Origin: HIMB11 sp965657135
GTDB lineage: Bacteria; Pseudomonadota; Alphaproteobacteria; Rhodobacterales; Rhodobacteraceae
Reading direction: 5' to 3'
DNA: 64,000 nucleotides
Assembly (NCBI GenBank): GCA_965657135.1
Contig: CBFHNF010000001.1
Location: 150,006 to 214,005 of the forward strand
Shown here: one piece after another, positions 1 to 7,769 of the stretch
How positions within the stretch are numbered: position 1 is the first letter of the stretch
Layout: the number at the start of each line of letters is the position of its first letter
Translations under genes and position numbers: made by a program
The notes under the pieces: model-generated
Seen by the model: only the letters and a program-made list of their open reading frames with translations
Database searches by the model: none
What the model was told of the DNA's origin: nothing

Positions 1-1266
1 GCTGCAATCGAGGATCAGGTGACTTCGTACAGGTTGGACAACGGAATGCAGGTCGTGGTCATAGAAGATCATCGCGCGCCAGTTGTTGTACATATGGTAT
101 GGTATCGTGCTGGCGCTGCTGACGAAACGCCCGGTGTGTCAGGAGTTGCCCATTTTCTAGAGCATTTATTGTTCAAAAAGACGAAAGACCTCGAGGCTGG
201 CGAACTGTCGCGTACTGTGGCAGAAAATGGTGGAACCGATAATGCCTTTACCAGTTATGATTACACGGCTTATTACCAACGAGTTGCTGCGGATCGATTG
301 CCGATTATGATGCGAATGGAAGCGGATCGCATGATAAATCTGGATCTTAGCGAAGAAGACATTTTGGTTGAACGCGATGTCATTATCGAAGAACGCAACC
401 AGCGCACCGAAACAAATCCAAACGCCCTCTATCGAGAACAAGCGAATGCAGCGTTGTTTCAAAATCACCGTTATGGCGTACCCGTTATTGGGTGGCGTCA
501 TGAAATGTCGAATTTGACCCTATCAGATGCGTTGGATTACTATCAAAAATTCTATGCACCAAATAATGCGGTTCTGATTGTGGCAGGTGACGTTATGCCA
601 GAAGATGTCCTGGGGCTTGCTCAGGAAATTTATGGTCAGATCCCAGCGAACGTAGACCTGCCAGAACGCAAGCGTCCAGTGGAGCCACCCCATTTCGCAC
701 CCCGCAGAATAGAATATGTGGATGAGCGTGTTTCCCAGCCTTATGTTGTGCGCAGCTATTTGGCGCCGGAACGCAATAGTGGCGATCAACGCAGTGCCGC
801 AGCACTTGTCTTATTGGCTGATATTTTGGGGGATGGACAGGCGTCAGTTTTGCAAAGAAAATTGCAATTTGAAACACAAGAGGCTCTGTATGCCAGTGCG
901 TCCTATTCTGGCGTGTCTTTAGATAAGACAAGCTTCGGCATCTACATCGTGCCCGCAGCGGATGTGACATTATTAGATGCAGAAGCAGCGCTTGATCGTG
1001 CCATTTCGGAATTTTTGGAAGAAGGCGTCGATGAAGCGCAATTGGCGCGTTTGAAAACCCAATATCGCGCTGCGGGGATATATGCGCAGGATAACGTCAA
1101 TGGGCTTGCTAATGCCTATGGTCGCGCACTCACATCTGGCCTTACCCTAGAGGATATTCACGCTTGGCCAGATATTCTTCAGTCAATCACCAGTGATGAA
1201 ATTATTGCTGCGGCGACACAGGTGTTTGATTTGAATTCATCGGTCACGGGCTGGATACGGAATTAG
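1..1266 (+). CDS. M16 family zinc metallopeptidase, catalytic subunit (5' truncated by window edge)
   Basis: This is a periplasmic or envelope zinc protease of the pitrilysin/M16 family. The inverted zinc motif HFLEH lies about 45 residues after the GTG at position 19, and the third ligand region (VIIEERNQR) follows about 76 residues later at the expected spacing. The reading frame is open to base 1 (it reads AAIEDQ before the GTG). Family members in this group carry a signal peptide directly upstream of this segment, so I infer that the true start and leader lie outside the window and that the GTG is internal. The next gene, nine bases downstream, is a second M16 protein without the zinc motif, so the two probably form the usual active/inactive heterodimer. 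The substrate is unknown. Confidence 0.9.
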   Translation, partial: AAIEDQVTSYRLDNGMQVVVIEDHRAPVVVHMVWYRAGAADETPGVSGVAHFLEHLLFKKTKDLEAGELSRTVAENGGTDNAFTSYDYTAYYQRVAADRLPIMMRMEADRMINLDLSEEDILVERDVIIEERNQRTETNPNALYREQANAALFQNHRYGVPVIGWRHEMSNLTLSDALDYYQKFYAPNNAVLIVAGDVMPEDVLGLAQEIYGQIPANVDLPERKRPVEPPHFAPRRIEYVDERVSQPYVVRSYLAPERNSGDQRSAAALVLLADILGDGQASVLQRKLQFETQEALYASASYSGVSLDKTSFGIYIVPAADVTLLDAEAALDRAISEFLEEGVDEAQLARLKTQYRAAGIYAQDNVNGLANAYGRALTSGLTLEDIHAWPDILQSITSDEIIAAATQVFDLNSSVTGWIRN

Positions 1267-1275
1267 GGGGACATC

Positions 1276-2595
1276 ATGATTAAAGTATTCGCGGCCGTAT
1301 TTCTGACGCTATGTGCAACCATCGCGCAGGCGATGCCTGACATTAAAACATTTACAACACCCGCTGGTACGCCTGCTTGGTTGGTCGAAGATCACAATAT
1401 TCCATTTGTGGCGCTTGAATTGCGGTTTATCGGCGGAACATCAATGGACCCAATGGATAAACGGGGTGTCACCAAATTCATGATGGGGCTGCTCGAAGAG
1501 GGATCTGGCGAACTGGATGCTCAAGCCTTCAGCATTGCCAAAGATGAACTAGCGGCCAGTTTTGAATATGGAGCTTATGCAGATGTATTGACAGTTTCTG
1601 CAAAATTTTTGACGGAAAACCAGGACCAGGCTATTGATCTGTTGCGACAATCACTAAGTGATCCAAGTTTTGACTCAGCATCGATTGAACGCGTGCGCGC
1701 GCAAATTGTATCTGGTATCAAATCAAAAGCGCAGGATCCATCTGATATTGCAAGTGCTGCATTTAATTCAGAGGCCTATCCCGATCATCCTTACGGAAGT
1801 GATGATTTGGGTACATTGGAAACGATTGGCACGATTTCGGCCGAGGATATTATCCAAGCGCACAAGGTTGGGCTGACCAAAGATCGGGTGATCGTAGCCG
1901 CAGTTGGCGATATTACCACCGAAGAATTGGGCATTTTGGTGGATCAATTGCTAGAAGCTTTGCCAGAATCACAAGAAACACAGATGCCTTCCTATGTCTC
2001 AGATGCATTGAAATCAGGTGTCAAAGTTATTGAATTCCCAAATCCGCAAGCGACCATCTTATTTGGTCATTCTGGTATTGCGCGCAACGACGATGATTTT
2101 TTTGCAGCCTATCTCCTAAACCATGTTTTGGGCGGAAGCGGTTTTGAAAGTCGCTTGATGAGCGAAGTGCGCGAAAAGCGCGGATTAACCTATGGTATCG
2201 GTAGTTTCCTCGCTTCTCGTCGATATGGAGATTTGATAATCGGTCAAGTTGCGACTGCAAACGAAACGGTTGCCCAGACGATTGATGTGATTACACAGGA
2301 ATGGCAAAAAATTGGTAAATTTGGTGTTACCGAGGCCGAATTACAGGCAGCTAAGACCTATTTGACGGGTGCCTACCCGTTGCGCTTTGATGGGAATGGG
2401 CCAATTGCCAACATTTTGGCGGGGATGCAGTTTCAGGGGCTTTCGCCAGACTATATAAAAACGCGAAATGATCGTTTGAACGCGGTGACCCTTGAGGACA
2501 TTCAGCGTGTGGCAAATGGTTTGTTTCATGCAGATCAGTTGCGATTTGTGGTTGTGGGCCAACCCGAAGGTTTGGATGATCTTCAAAAAAATTGA
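1276..2595 (+). CDS. M16 family peptidase-like protein, non-catalytic subunit
   Basis: This 439-residue M16 homologue has an N-terminal signal peptide (MIKVFAAVFLTLCATIAQA, cut before MPD), so it is exported. Where an active M16 enzyme has HxxEH it reads KFMMGLLEE (residues about 67-75), so it cannot bind catalytic zinc. The C-terminal half keeps the REKRGLTYG segment typical of the substrate-binding R/Y region of M16 partners. It starts nine bases after the catalytic gene, behind a GGGG ribosome-binding site, so the two are co-transcribed. By family precedent it is the structural, substrate-holding subunit. No terminator-like hairpin is obvious behind it. Confidence 0.9.
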   Translation: MIKVFAAVFLTLCATIAQAMPDIKTFTTPAGTPAWLVEDHNIPFVALELRFIGGTSMDPMDKRGVTKFMMGLLEEGSGELDAQAFSIAKDELAASFEYGAYADVLTVSAKFLTENQDQAIDLLRQSLSDPSFDSASIERVRAQIVSGIKSKAQDPSDIASAAFNSEAYPDHPYGSDDLGTLETIGTISAEDIIQAHKVGLTKDRVIVAAVGDITTEELGILVDQLLEALPESQETQMPSYVSDALKSGVKVIEFPNPQATILFGHSGIARNDDDFFAAYLLNHVLGGSGFESRLMSEVREKRGLTYGIGSFLASRRYGDLIIGQVATANETVAQTIDVITQEWQKIGKFGVTEAELQAAKTYLTGAYPLRFDGNGPIANILAGMQFQGLSPDYIKTRNDRLNAVTLEDIQRVANGLFHADQLRFVVVGQPEGLDDLQKN

Positions 2596-2677
2596 ATGAG
2601 TGCTTTGGTTATTCGTGTATTCATTGAAAGTCGTATTTTGTGTAAAATAGCGACAATGTAAAAGCCGAGGTGCCTGT

Positions 2678-3493
2678 GTGAGCAACACTTATTATTCGCC
2701 AAAAGGTGGCCTGCCACCACAAACCCAGATCATGACTGATCGTGCGATGTTTACGAATGCCTATGCGGTCATCCCAAAGGGCACCTACAGTGATATTGTC
2801 ACCAGCTATTTGCCATTTTGGACTGGGATGCGTATGTGGGTTATCGCTCGGCCAATGTCGGGCTTTGCGGAAACTTTCAGTCATTATATTGTTGAACTTA
2901 CTTCAGGGGGCGGCAGCGATCGCCCGGAAGATAATGAACTTGCACAAGCGGTATTGTTTGTGACATCTGGAAATTTACGGATAATGTATGAGGGTACAGA
3001 ACGGCTTCTGGAAACCGGTGGCTATGCGTATCTTCCCGCAGGCAGTCGGTGGAGTTTGCATAACCCAACAGCTGAACCAGCGACGTTTCATTGGATCAGA
3101 AAGGCCTATCAGGCCGTCGATGGATTGGATTATCCCGAAGCATTTTTTACGAATGAGTCTGCATTTGAGCCAATCCCAATGCCAGACACGAATGGTGCAT
3201 GGGCGACAACGCGATTTGTTGATCCAAGCGACTTGCGACATGATTTTCATGTAAATATCGTCACCTTTCAACCGGGTGGGTTGATCCCATTTGCGGAAAC
3301 GCATGTGATGGAGCATGGTCTTTATGTGCTCGAGGGCAAGGCGGTCTATCGTCTTAATAAAGACTGGGTGGAAGTTGAGGCAGGGGATTACATGTGGTTA
3401 CGGGCGTTTTGTCCACAAGCTTGTTACGCAGGCGGTCCAGGTCCGTTCAAATATCTTTTGTATAAAGATGTGAACCGACACATGCCGCTTTAA
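2678..3493 (+). CDS. allE: (S)-ureidoglycine aminohydrolase
   Basis: This is a bicupin protein of 271 residues that matches the YlbA/AllE family, which converts (S)-ureidoglycine to (S)-ureidoglycolate and ammonia in allantoin (purine) breakdown in the cytoplasm. I recognise the N-terminal YYSPKGGLPPQ segment, the first cupin around FVTSGNLRIMYEG, and the second cupin with the metal-binding cluster ETHVMEHGLYVLEGKA, which supplies the His/Glu ligands for Mn. Length is normal for the family. The start is a GTG preceded by GAGG seven bases upstream. No other allantoin gene lies in the window, so it works with enzymes encoded elsewhere. The 178 bp downstream hold two inverted repeats. Confidence 0.9.
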   Translation: MSNTYYSPKGGLPPQTQIMTDRAMFTNAYAVIPKGTYSDIVTSYLPFWTGMRMWVIARPMSGFAETFSHYIVELTSGGGSDRPEDNELAQAVLFVTSGNLRIMYEGTERLLETGGYAYLPAGSRWSLHNPTAEPATFHWIRKAYQAVDGLDYPEAFFTNESAFEPIPMPDTNGAWATTRFVDPSDLRHDFHVNIVTFQPGGLIPFAETHVMEHGLYVLEGKAVYRLNKDWVEVEAGDYMWLRAFCPQACYAGGPGPFKYLLYKDVNRHMPL

Positions 3494-3550
3494 GTCCATG
3501 AATGTACAATTCTAAACTTTACGTTTGAAATTGATAGCAAAACTGGTTTA

Positions 3551-3630
3551 GGTATTGCAAATACCAAGCGTATGAACGTCTCGTTGTCGGATCGGCACGT
3601 AGAAGGGTTAGTGTCTCATGACACTCTAAC
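3551..3630. promoter_or_regulatory. Two inverted repeats upstream of the Rrf2-type regulator
   Basis: The gap between the aminohydrolase and the Rrf2 regulator holds a perfect 6-3-6 inverted repeat, GGTATT-GCA-AATACC (3551-3565). It also holds a near-perfect one, GTTAGTGTC-TCAT-GACACTCTAAC (3607-3630), which has two extra bases in the right arm. The second could form a hairpin, but no T-run follows, so it is not a clear terminator. Their position in front of a regulator gene makes autoregulatory operators possible. I do not recognise either as a known NsrR, RirA or IscR site. Confidence 0.3.
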
Positions 3631-3671
3631 ACGTGGACAGCCAAACAAAAGGGGCTGCTATCAGGCGGTAG

Positions 3672-4091
3672 ATGTTCATGCAATTCACCAAGTTTTCGGA
3701 CTATGCATTGCGCGTGGTTCTGCACTTAGCAAATTCCAACACTACATTAGTGACCACGCGCGAAATCGCATCCACTCATCGGATCAAATACAATCATTTG
3801 TCAAAAATGACCCAAGCACTTGTTCGATTGGGGCAGATGATGCAAGAGCTAGAGGCAAACATGGGTTTGGTTGAATGCCTGAGCGAAACAATTAGCTGCT
3901 GCGCTTTTTCGGGAAAATGTGGGGTCAGCGATATATTCAAAGAAGCTGAAAAGATTTTCTTTGCCTATTTAGAGGGGTTCACAGTGGCCGAAGCGATTGA
4001 ACGAAAACCTTGTATCTTGCAGGCAGTTGAGATGATGAATTCCCAGGTCGAATCGAATAAAATCGTTGTCGATGTGGCTAAGCGGGCTTGA
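3672..4091 (+). CDS. Rrf2-family (NsrR-like) regulator with the DNA-binding wing missing
   Basis: The N-terminus (MQFTKFSDYALRVVLHLA, then TTREIA and the recognition region YNHLSKMTQALVRLG) is a standard Rrf2 winged-helix start. The C-terminal half carries the iron-sulphur ligand pattern LVEC, CC, GKC, as in NsrR-type NO sensors. Between LVRLG and MMQELEANMGLVEC about 24 residues are absent: the wing hairpin (the GxGGGxxL region) and the link to the dimerisation helix. The frame stays open, so this looks like an in-frame deletion in an otherwise intact gene. The start could be ATG 3672 or ATG 3678. Its neighbours, cytochrome c' and the GSNO/formaldehyde dehydrogenase, fit an NO-responsive role. 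Whether the product still binds DNA is doubtful. Confidence 0.8.
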   Translation: MFMQFTKFSDYALRVVLHLANSNTTLVTTREIASTHRIKYNHLSKMTQALVRLGQMMQELEANMGLVECLSETISCCAFSGKCGVSDIFKEAEKIFFAYLEGFTVAEAIERKPCILQAVEMMNSQVESNKIVVDVAKRA

Positions 4092-4182
4092 TCAGCATCA
4101 CTGACATCTGGTCGCCATGATTGGTCACGCCATCTGGATTTAAAAAACGCATCCCCATGCCCTCTGGAATTTTTTTGTTAGC
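4078..4182 (-). pseudogene. Possible 3' relic of a minus-strand gene
   Basis: On the minus strand a short open stretch ends at a TAG (4078-4080) and reads IPEGMGMRFLNPDG, then VTNHGDQMSVMLIKPA. It looks like a natural protein C-terminus rather than random sequence. Upstream it runs into TGA after about 34 codons, and I see no ribosome-binding site before the internal ATGs. Its stop lies inside the end of the Rrf2-type gene, giving a 14-base tail-to-tail overlap. I do not recognise the family. The most economical reading is the surviving 3' end of a deleted gene; a real short peptide or chance are alternatives. Confidence 0.3.
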
Positions 4183-4230
4183 TCATACACTTTAATACGG
4201 TAAGAGTACTGACTTCAGTAGGTGGCAGAA

Positions 4231-4263
4231 AGATATTATATATACCCAAATATATATATATAT
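4231..4263. repeat. AT-dinucleotide repeat in the cytochrome c' upstream region
   Basis: The region reads as TA-alternating tracts on both sides of a CCC interruption: ATTATATATA, then CCCAAA, then TATATATATATAT. It lies about 100 bp upstream of the cytochrome c' start and forms an imperfect palindrome that would melt or cruciform easily. It may include promoter elements. I could not assign a specific factor to it. Confidence 0.35.
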
Positions 4264-4358
4264 TTACATTGATTATTCGACGGATCACAATTTATTTTAC
4301 AGCTTTTTGGCTGATATCATGGTAGAATCAGTTATGTTATTTTTTTTGGGGTAAATTG

Positions 4359-4787
4359 ATGAAAAAGATCACGCTCATTTCACTGCTGGTGTCATTTTCT
4401 GCTGTTGTAACTTATGCACATGCTGTCGAAAACTCAGCCGTTCAGAAACGCATGAATGTAATGAAGGAAATCAAAGGTGCAATGGGTGTTTTAGGTGGAA
4501 TGGCCAAGGGCGCAATTGCATTTGATGCGGCTGCTGCAACCGCTGCGCAAAACACTTTGATTGAACAATCGGGTATGGTTGCAGTCTCATTCGAAGCCAA
4601 CGAAACAGACCCCAAATCAGAAGCGCTTCCCTCGATTTGGGAAAACTGGGATACGTTTGTTGAGATGGCCGATGACCTCACATTCGCTGCCGAAGGATTG
4701 GACCCATCTTCGTTAGATGGCATTCGGGGTGGATTGGGAAATATTGGAGCATCTTGTGGGGCGTGTCACAAGAAATTTCGTATGTAA
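4359..4787 (+). CDS. Cytochrome c'
   Basis: This is a 142-residue periplasmic cytochrome with a Sec signal peptide (MKKITLISLLVSFSAVVTYAHA). A single C-terminal haem-attachment motif, CGACH, lies nine residues from the end, and the mature part is a predicted four-helix bundle with a Met-rich first helix (RMNVMKEIKGAMG). The layout and length match class II cytochromes c', which bind nitric oxide and are usually linked to NO tolerance. I chose the ATG at 4359 because GGGG lies seven bases upstream; a TTG three bases earlier is less likely. It sits between an NsrR-like regulator and a dehydrogenase with GSNO reductase activity, which supports an NO-detoxification role. Confidence 0.9.
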   Translation: MKKITLISLLVSFSAVVTYAHAVENSAVQKRMNVMKEIKGAMGVLGGMAKGAIAFDAAAATAAQNTLIEQSGMVAVSFEANETDPKSEALPSIWENWDTFVEMADDLTFAAEGLDPSSLDGIRGGLGNIGASCGACHKKFRM

Positions 4788-4888
4788 ATCTCGATTTAAC
4801 TCTGGTGAAAACCGCGTGATCGTGCCGTATTTGCGCTTGCGTTGAATGCAGTGTTAACGCAATCTTGTCAAAAAACAGGAGAGTTTGG

Positions 4889-6001
4889 ATGCGTACGCGT
4901 GCTGCAGTTGCCATAGAAGCTGGCAAGCCATTAGAAATCATGGACGTCAACTTGGACGGGCCAAAAGAATGCGAAGTCATGGTGGAAATAAAGGCCACTG
5001 GAATTTGCCACACGGATGAATTTACGTTGTCTGGGGCTGATCCAGAGGGTTTGTTTCCCGCGATTTTGGGGCATGAAGGGGCCGGCGTTGTTGTCGAAGT
5101 TGGACCAGGTGTAAAGGATCTAAGAGTTGGGGACCATGTTATCCCGCTTTACACTCCAGAGTGCCGGGAATGCGAATATTGTTTGCATCCAAAAACAAAT
5201 CTTTGCCAGTCTATCCGTGAAACCCAAGGTCGCGGCGTGATGCCCGACGGAACCAGTCGCTTCAGCATGTTGGATGGCACGCCCATCCTGCATTACATGG
5301 GCTGTTCAACATTTGCCAACCATACTGTTTTGCCTGAAATAGCGCTTGCAAAGATCAATCCAGCAGCGCCATTTGATAAGGTTTGTTACATTGGATGTGG
5401 CGTGACGACGGGGATTGGTGCGGTCATCAATACTGCCAAGGTTGAAATTGGAAGTCGTGCAATTGTCTTTGGGTTGGGTGGCATTGGACTGAACGTTATT
5501 CAAGGTTTGCGAATGGCCGGTGCAGATCAAATCGTTGGTGTTGATCTAAACAATGATAAACGCGCAATGGCGGAGCGTTTTGGGATGACCGATTTCGTGA
5601 ACCCTAGCGAAGTAGAAGGCGATTTGGTACCTTATCTTATTAATTTAACTAAGGGCGGCGCTGATTATACTTTTGACGCAACCGGCAATGTTCAGGTCAT
5701 GCGTACAGCGCTTGAGTCAGCACACAAAGGATGGGGCGAAAGTATCATTATCGGTGTCGCGCCGGCAGGCGCAGAGATCGCCACACGGCCGTTCCAATTG
5801 GTTACGGGTCGCGTTTGGCGTGGAACCGCATTTGGTGGCGCGCGCGGTCGTACCGATGTGCCAAAAATTGTTGATTGGTACATGGAAGGCAAGATCGAAA
5901 TTGACCCAATGATTACCCACACTCTTAGTCTGGATGACATCAACAAAGGGTTTGATTTAATGCACGCAGGCGAAAGTATTCGCAGTGTTGTGGTCTACTA
6001 A
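4889..6001 (+). CDS. frmA: S-(hydroxymethyl)glutathione dehydrogenase / class III alcohol dehydrogenase
   Basis: This 370-residue zinc-dependent medium-chain dehydrogenase oxidises S-hydroxymethylglutathione (formaldehyde plus glutathione) to S-formylglutathione with NAD. The same enzyme family reduces S-nitrosoglutathione. The catalytic zinc ligands are in place (C40 in TGICHTDE, H62/E63 in GHEGAG). So is the structural zinc loop ECRECEYC...C (C92, C95, C98, C106) and the NAD fold (VFGLGGIGLNVIQG). The start is the ATG at 4889 behind AGGAGAG; a longer frame from TTG 4865 would bury that ribosome-binding site. The partner hydrolase FghA is encoded at 8843, separated by a regulator, mbfA and a transporter. 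Confidence 0.95.
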   Translation: MRTRAAVAIEAGKPLEIMDVNLDGPKECEVMVEIKATGICHTDEFTLSGADPEGLFPAILGHEGAGVVVEVGPGVKDLRVGDHVIPLYTPECRECEYCLHPKTNLCQSIRETQGRGVMPDGTSRFSMLDGTPILHYMGCSTFANHTVLPEIALAKINPAAPFDKVCYIGCGVTTGIGAVINTAKVEIGSRAIVFGLGGIGLNVIQGLRMAGADQIVGVDLNNDKRAMAERFGMTDFVNPSEVEGDLVPYLINLTKGGADYTFDATGNVQVMRTALESAHKGWGESIIIGVAPAGAEIATRPFQLVTGRVWRGTAFGGARGRTDVPKIVDWYMEGKIEIDPMITHTLSLDDINKGFDLMHAGESIRSVVVY

Positions 6002-6011
6002 ATAACAGGTT

Positions 6012-6034
6012 GCGCGCTGAGAGTTTCAGCGCGC
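6012..6034. terminator. Hairpin between frmA and the TetR gene
   Basis: GCGCGCTGA (6012-6020), a five-base loop and TCAGCGCGC (6026-6034) form a perfect nine-pair GC-rich stem between the convergent frmA and TetR-type genes. The right arm includes the last codons and the stop of the TetR gene. The following bases (GTTCTTCTTGG on the plus strand) are only partly T-rich, so it is a plausible but not textbook bidirectional terminator. Confidence 0.5.
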
Positions 6035-6658
6035 GTTCTTCTTGGGTGCGTAAGCGGTGCAAAATGTTTCAACAGCTGCAGAAACCACCTTTTGTTTTTC
6101 AGCATCGTTGAATTCACTGCGGATGCCAAATACCGCTTGGGGCCAAAGAGTTGCTTTGCATAATTCGGCGAACTGATCTGCAGCAAGTTCGAAATCGGTA
6201 ACTTCGATCTCTCCTTTGGCATGCGCCTTGCGTAGGTATTCTGCGATATGCTGGCGCCCCATAATTGGGCCATTTTCATAAAACTGGCGCCCTAATTCTG
6301 GAATGCGATCTGCTTCTGCAACGCAAATTCGGAACATTCGTTGGGAAAATTCGGACAAAAAGAAATTTACCATATATCCAGCCGCTTTGCCCAACACGTC
6401 GTGGATGTTATGGCCTTGGTCAATTTCTTCCATGGCGTGCTCTGCCATATGTTCACATTCGGCCTTAACAACTTCGATGAAGAGCCTCTGTTTGTCGGGA
6501 AAATAACTGTAAACAGTAGCTTTCGAGACTTTTGCCGTACGCGCAACTTCGTCCATGTTTGCATCACCATACCCACAGGCCATAAAGACGCTTCGCGCCC
6601 CCATTAAAACCTGATCGTATTTACGACCTTTTCGAATTGCCACGGTATGAATTGTCAT
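6026..6658 (-). CDS. TetR/AcrR family transcriptional regulator
   Basis: This is a 210-residue one-domain repressor. The N-terminal helix-turn-helix is clear (MDEVARTAKVSKATVYSYF, about residues 35-53, followed by PDKQRLFIEVV). The remaining all-helical ligand-binding part resembles the AefR-like C-terminal class, with FRICVAEADRIPELGRQFYE and an ending rich in TLWPQAVFGI-type helices. It is transcribed away from mbfA across a 108-bp gap that contains an Irr box, and convergently with frmA. The target and inducer cannot be read from the sequence; the neighbouring transporter or the gene's own promoter are the simplest guesses. Confidence 0.85.
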   Translation of the reverse strand: MTIHTVAIRKGRKYDQVLMGARSVFMACGYGDANMDEVARTAKVSKATVYSYFPDKQRLFIEVVKAECEHMAEHAMEEIDQGHNIHDVLGKAAGYMVNFFLSEFSQRMFRICVAEADRIPELGRQFYENGPIMGRQHIAEYLRKAHAKGEIEVTDFELAADQFAELCKATLWPQAVFGIRSEFNDAEKQKVVSAAVETFCTAYAPKKNAR

Positions 6659-6738
6659 ATCACTCCTCTTGTTATTAACTTAGGAGTTTTCGGTAAAATT
6701 CTCAAGTGATGGGTTGTGTTCTATGCTGAGAAGATTAA

Positions 6739-6755
6739 TTTAGAATTATTCTAAA
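6739..6755. promoter_or_regulatory. Irr-binding iron control element (ICE box) of mbfA
   Basis: TTTAGAA-TTA-TTCTAAA is a perfect 7-3-7 inverted repeat that matches the alphaproteobacterial Irr/ICE consensus. It ends one base before the AAGGAGG ribosome-binding region of mbfA (6755-6761), only 11 bases from the start codon. Irr bound here would block transcription or initiation. In characterised alphaproteobacteria mbfA is a standard Irr-repressed gene, expressed when iron is plentiful. Confidence 0.85.
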
Positions 6756-6766
6756 AGGAGGCCGAC

Positions 6767-7729
6767 ATGATTCCCCATCGGCATAAATTCAAAGAGTTAG
6801 ATGAACAGCATATTATCGCACTTGCTATTTCAAGTGAGGAGGATGATGCGCGAATTTATCGTGGTTTTGCAGCCCGATTACGTGACGATTACCCTCAAAC
6901 AGCGGGAATGTTTGATGCAATGGCAACAGAAGAGGACGCCCATCGCGCGGCATTGATTGCCTTGCACCAGGATCGGTTTGGGGAAACCATTCCACTCATC
7001 CGTCGTGAACATGTGGCTGGTTTTTATACGCGTCGACCAACTTGGTTAGCAAATAATCTAAGCTTGGATCAAATGCGCTCTGAAGCAGCAGACATGGAGG
7101 CTCGGGCGGAGCGTTTTTATTTGTCTGCCGTTGCGCAGACACAGGATGCGAACACGCGGAAACTGCTCGGGGATTTAGCAGCAGCCGAAGCCGCGCATCA
7201 TCGACACGCCTCTGAGTTGGAAGAACACGTTCGAAACACAGGACAATCCGAGGAAGATACGGCAAAACGTGCATTTATTCTGACATGGGTGCAACCAGGT
7301 TTAGCAGGCCTGATGGACGGATCTGTTTCGACCTTGGCACCTATTTTTGCAACGGCATTTGCAACCCAAGATACGTGGACCACATTTCTGGTGGGTTTGG
7401 CAGCCTCGGTGGGAGCAGGGATTTCAATGGGATTTACCGAAGCGGCAAGCGATGATGGCGTCATATCAGGTCGCGGATCACCGATCAAACGGGGCATTGC
7501 AGCGGGTGTCATGACAACCTTGGGGGGCTTAGGGCATGCGCTGCCTTATCTGATCCCAAACTTTTCGCTGGCAACCACCATCGCCATATTGGTGGTGTTT
7601 GTTGAATTATGGGCAATCGTATGGATCCAAAATAAATTCATGCAAACGCCGTTCTTACGCGCAACATTTCAGGTTGTTTTTGGGGGGGCATTGGTCTTTG
7701 CTGCTGGAGCGTTGATCGGCAGTGGGTGA
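6767..7729 (+). CDS. mbfA: Membrane-bound ferritin-like iron exporter, erythrin-VIT1 fusion
   Basis: This 320-residue fusion has an N-terminal rubrerythrin/ferritin-like four-helix domain (about 1-165) with iron ligands at E24/E25, E55-E56 with H59 (TEEDAHR), DMEARAERFY and AEAAHHRH. A VIT1/CCC1-type membrane domain (about 170-320) follows, with small-residue-rich helices such as LVGLAASVGAGISMGF. MbfA proteins export iron across the inner membrane and protect against iron and peroxide stress. A perfect Irr operator and a strong AAGGAGG sit directly upstream, so it should be induced when iron is replete. Length and domain order are normal for the family. The AEC transporter gene follows 40 bases later. 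Confidence 0.93.
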   Translation: MIPHRHKFKELDEQHIIALAISSEEDDARIYRGFAARLRDDYPQTAGMFDAMATEEDAHRAALIALHQDRFGETIPLIRREHVAGFYTRRPTWLANNLSLDQMRSEAADMEARAERFYLSAVAQTQDANTRKLLGDLAAAEAAHHRHASELEEHVRNTGQSEEDTAKRAFILTWVQPGLAGLMDGSVSTLAPIFATAFATQDTWTTFLVGLAASVGAGISMGFTEAASDDGVISGRGSPIKRGIAAGVMTTLGGLGHALPYLIPNFSLATTIAILVVFVELWAIVWIQNKFMQTPFLRATFQVVFGGALVFAAGALIGSG

Positions 7730-7769
7730 TTTCGATTGACCCGCTCCATCTACATGTTAAGCCTGAGCC

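Noticed and set aside
3572..3874. Plus-strand frame of 100 codons overlapping the Rrf2-type gene
   Set aside because: It reads the regulator gene in a wrong frame, and its upstream part crosses the inverted repeats; no protein-like features.
4268..4289. FNR/NnrR-like half sites (TTGAT ... ATCA) before cytochrome c'
   Set aside because: The spacing between half sites does not fit TTGAT-N4-ATCAA, so it is not a credible FNR-family box.
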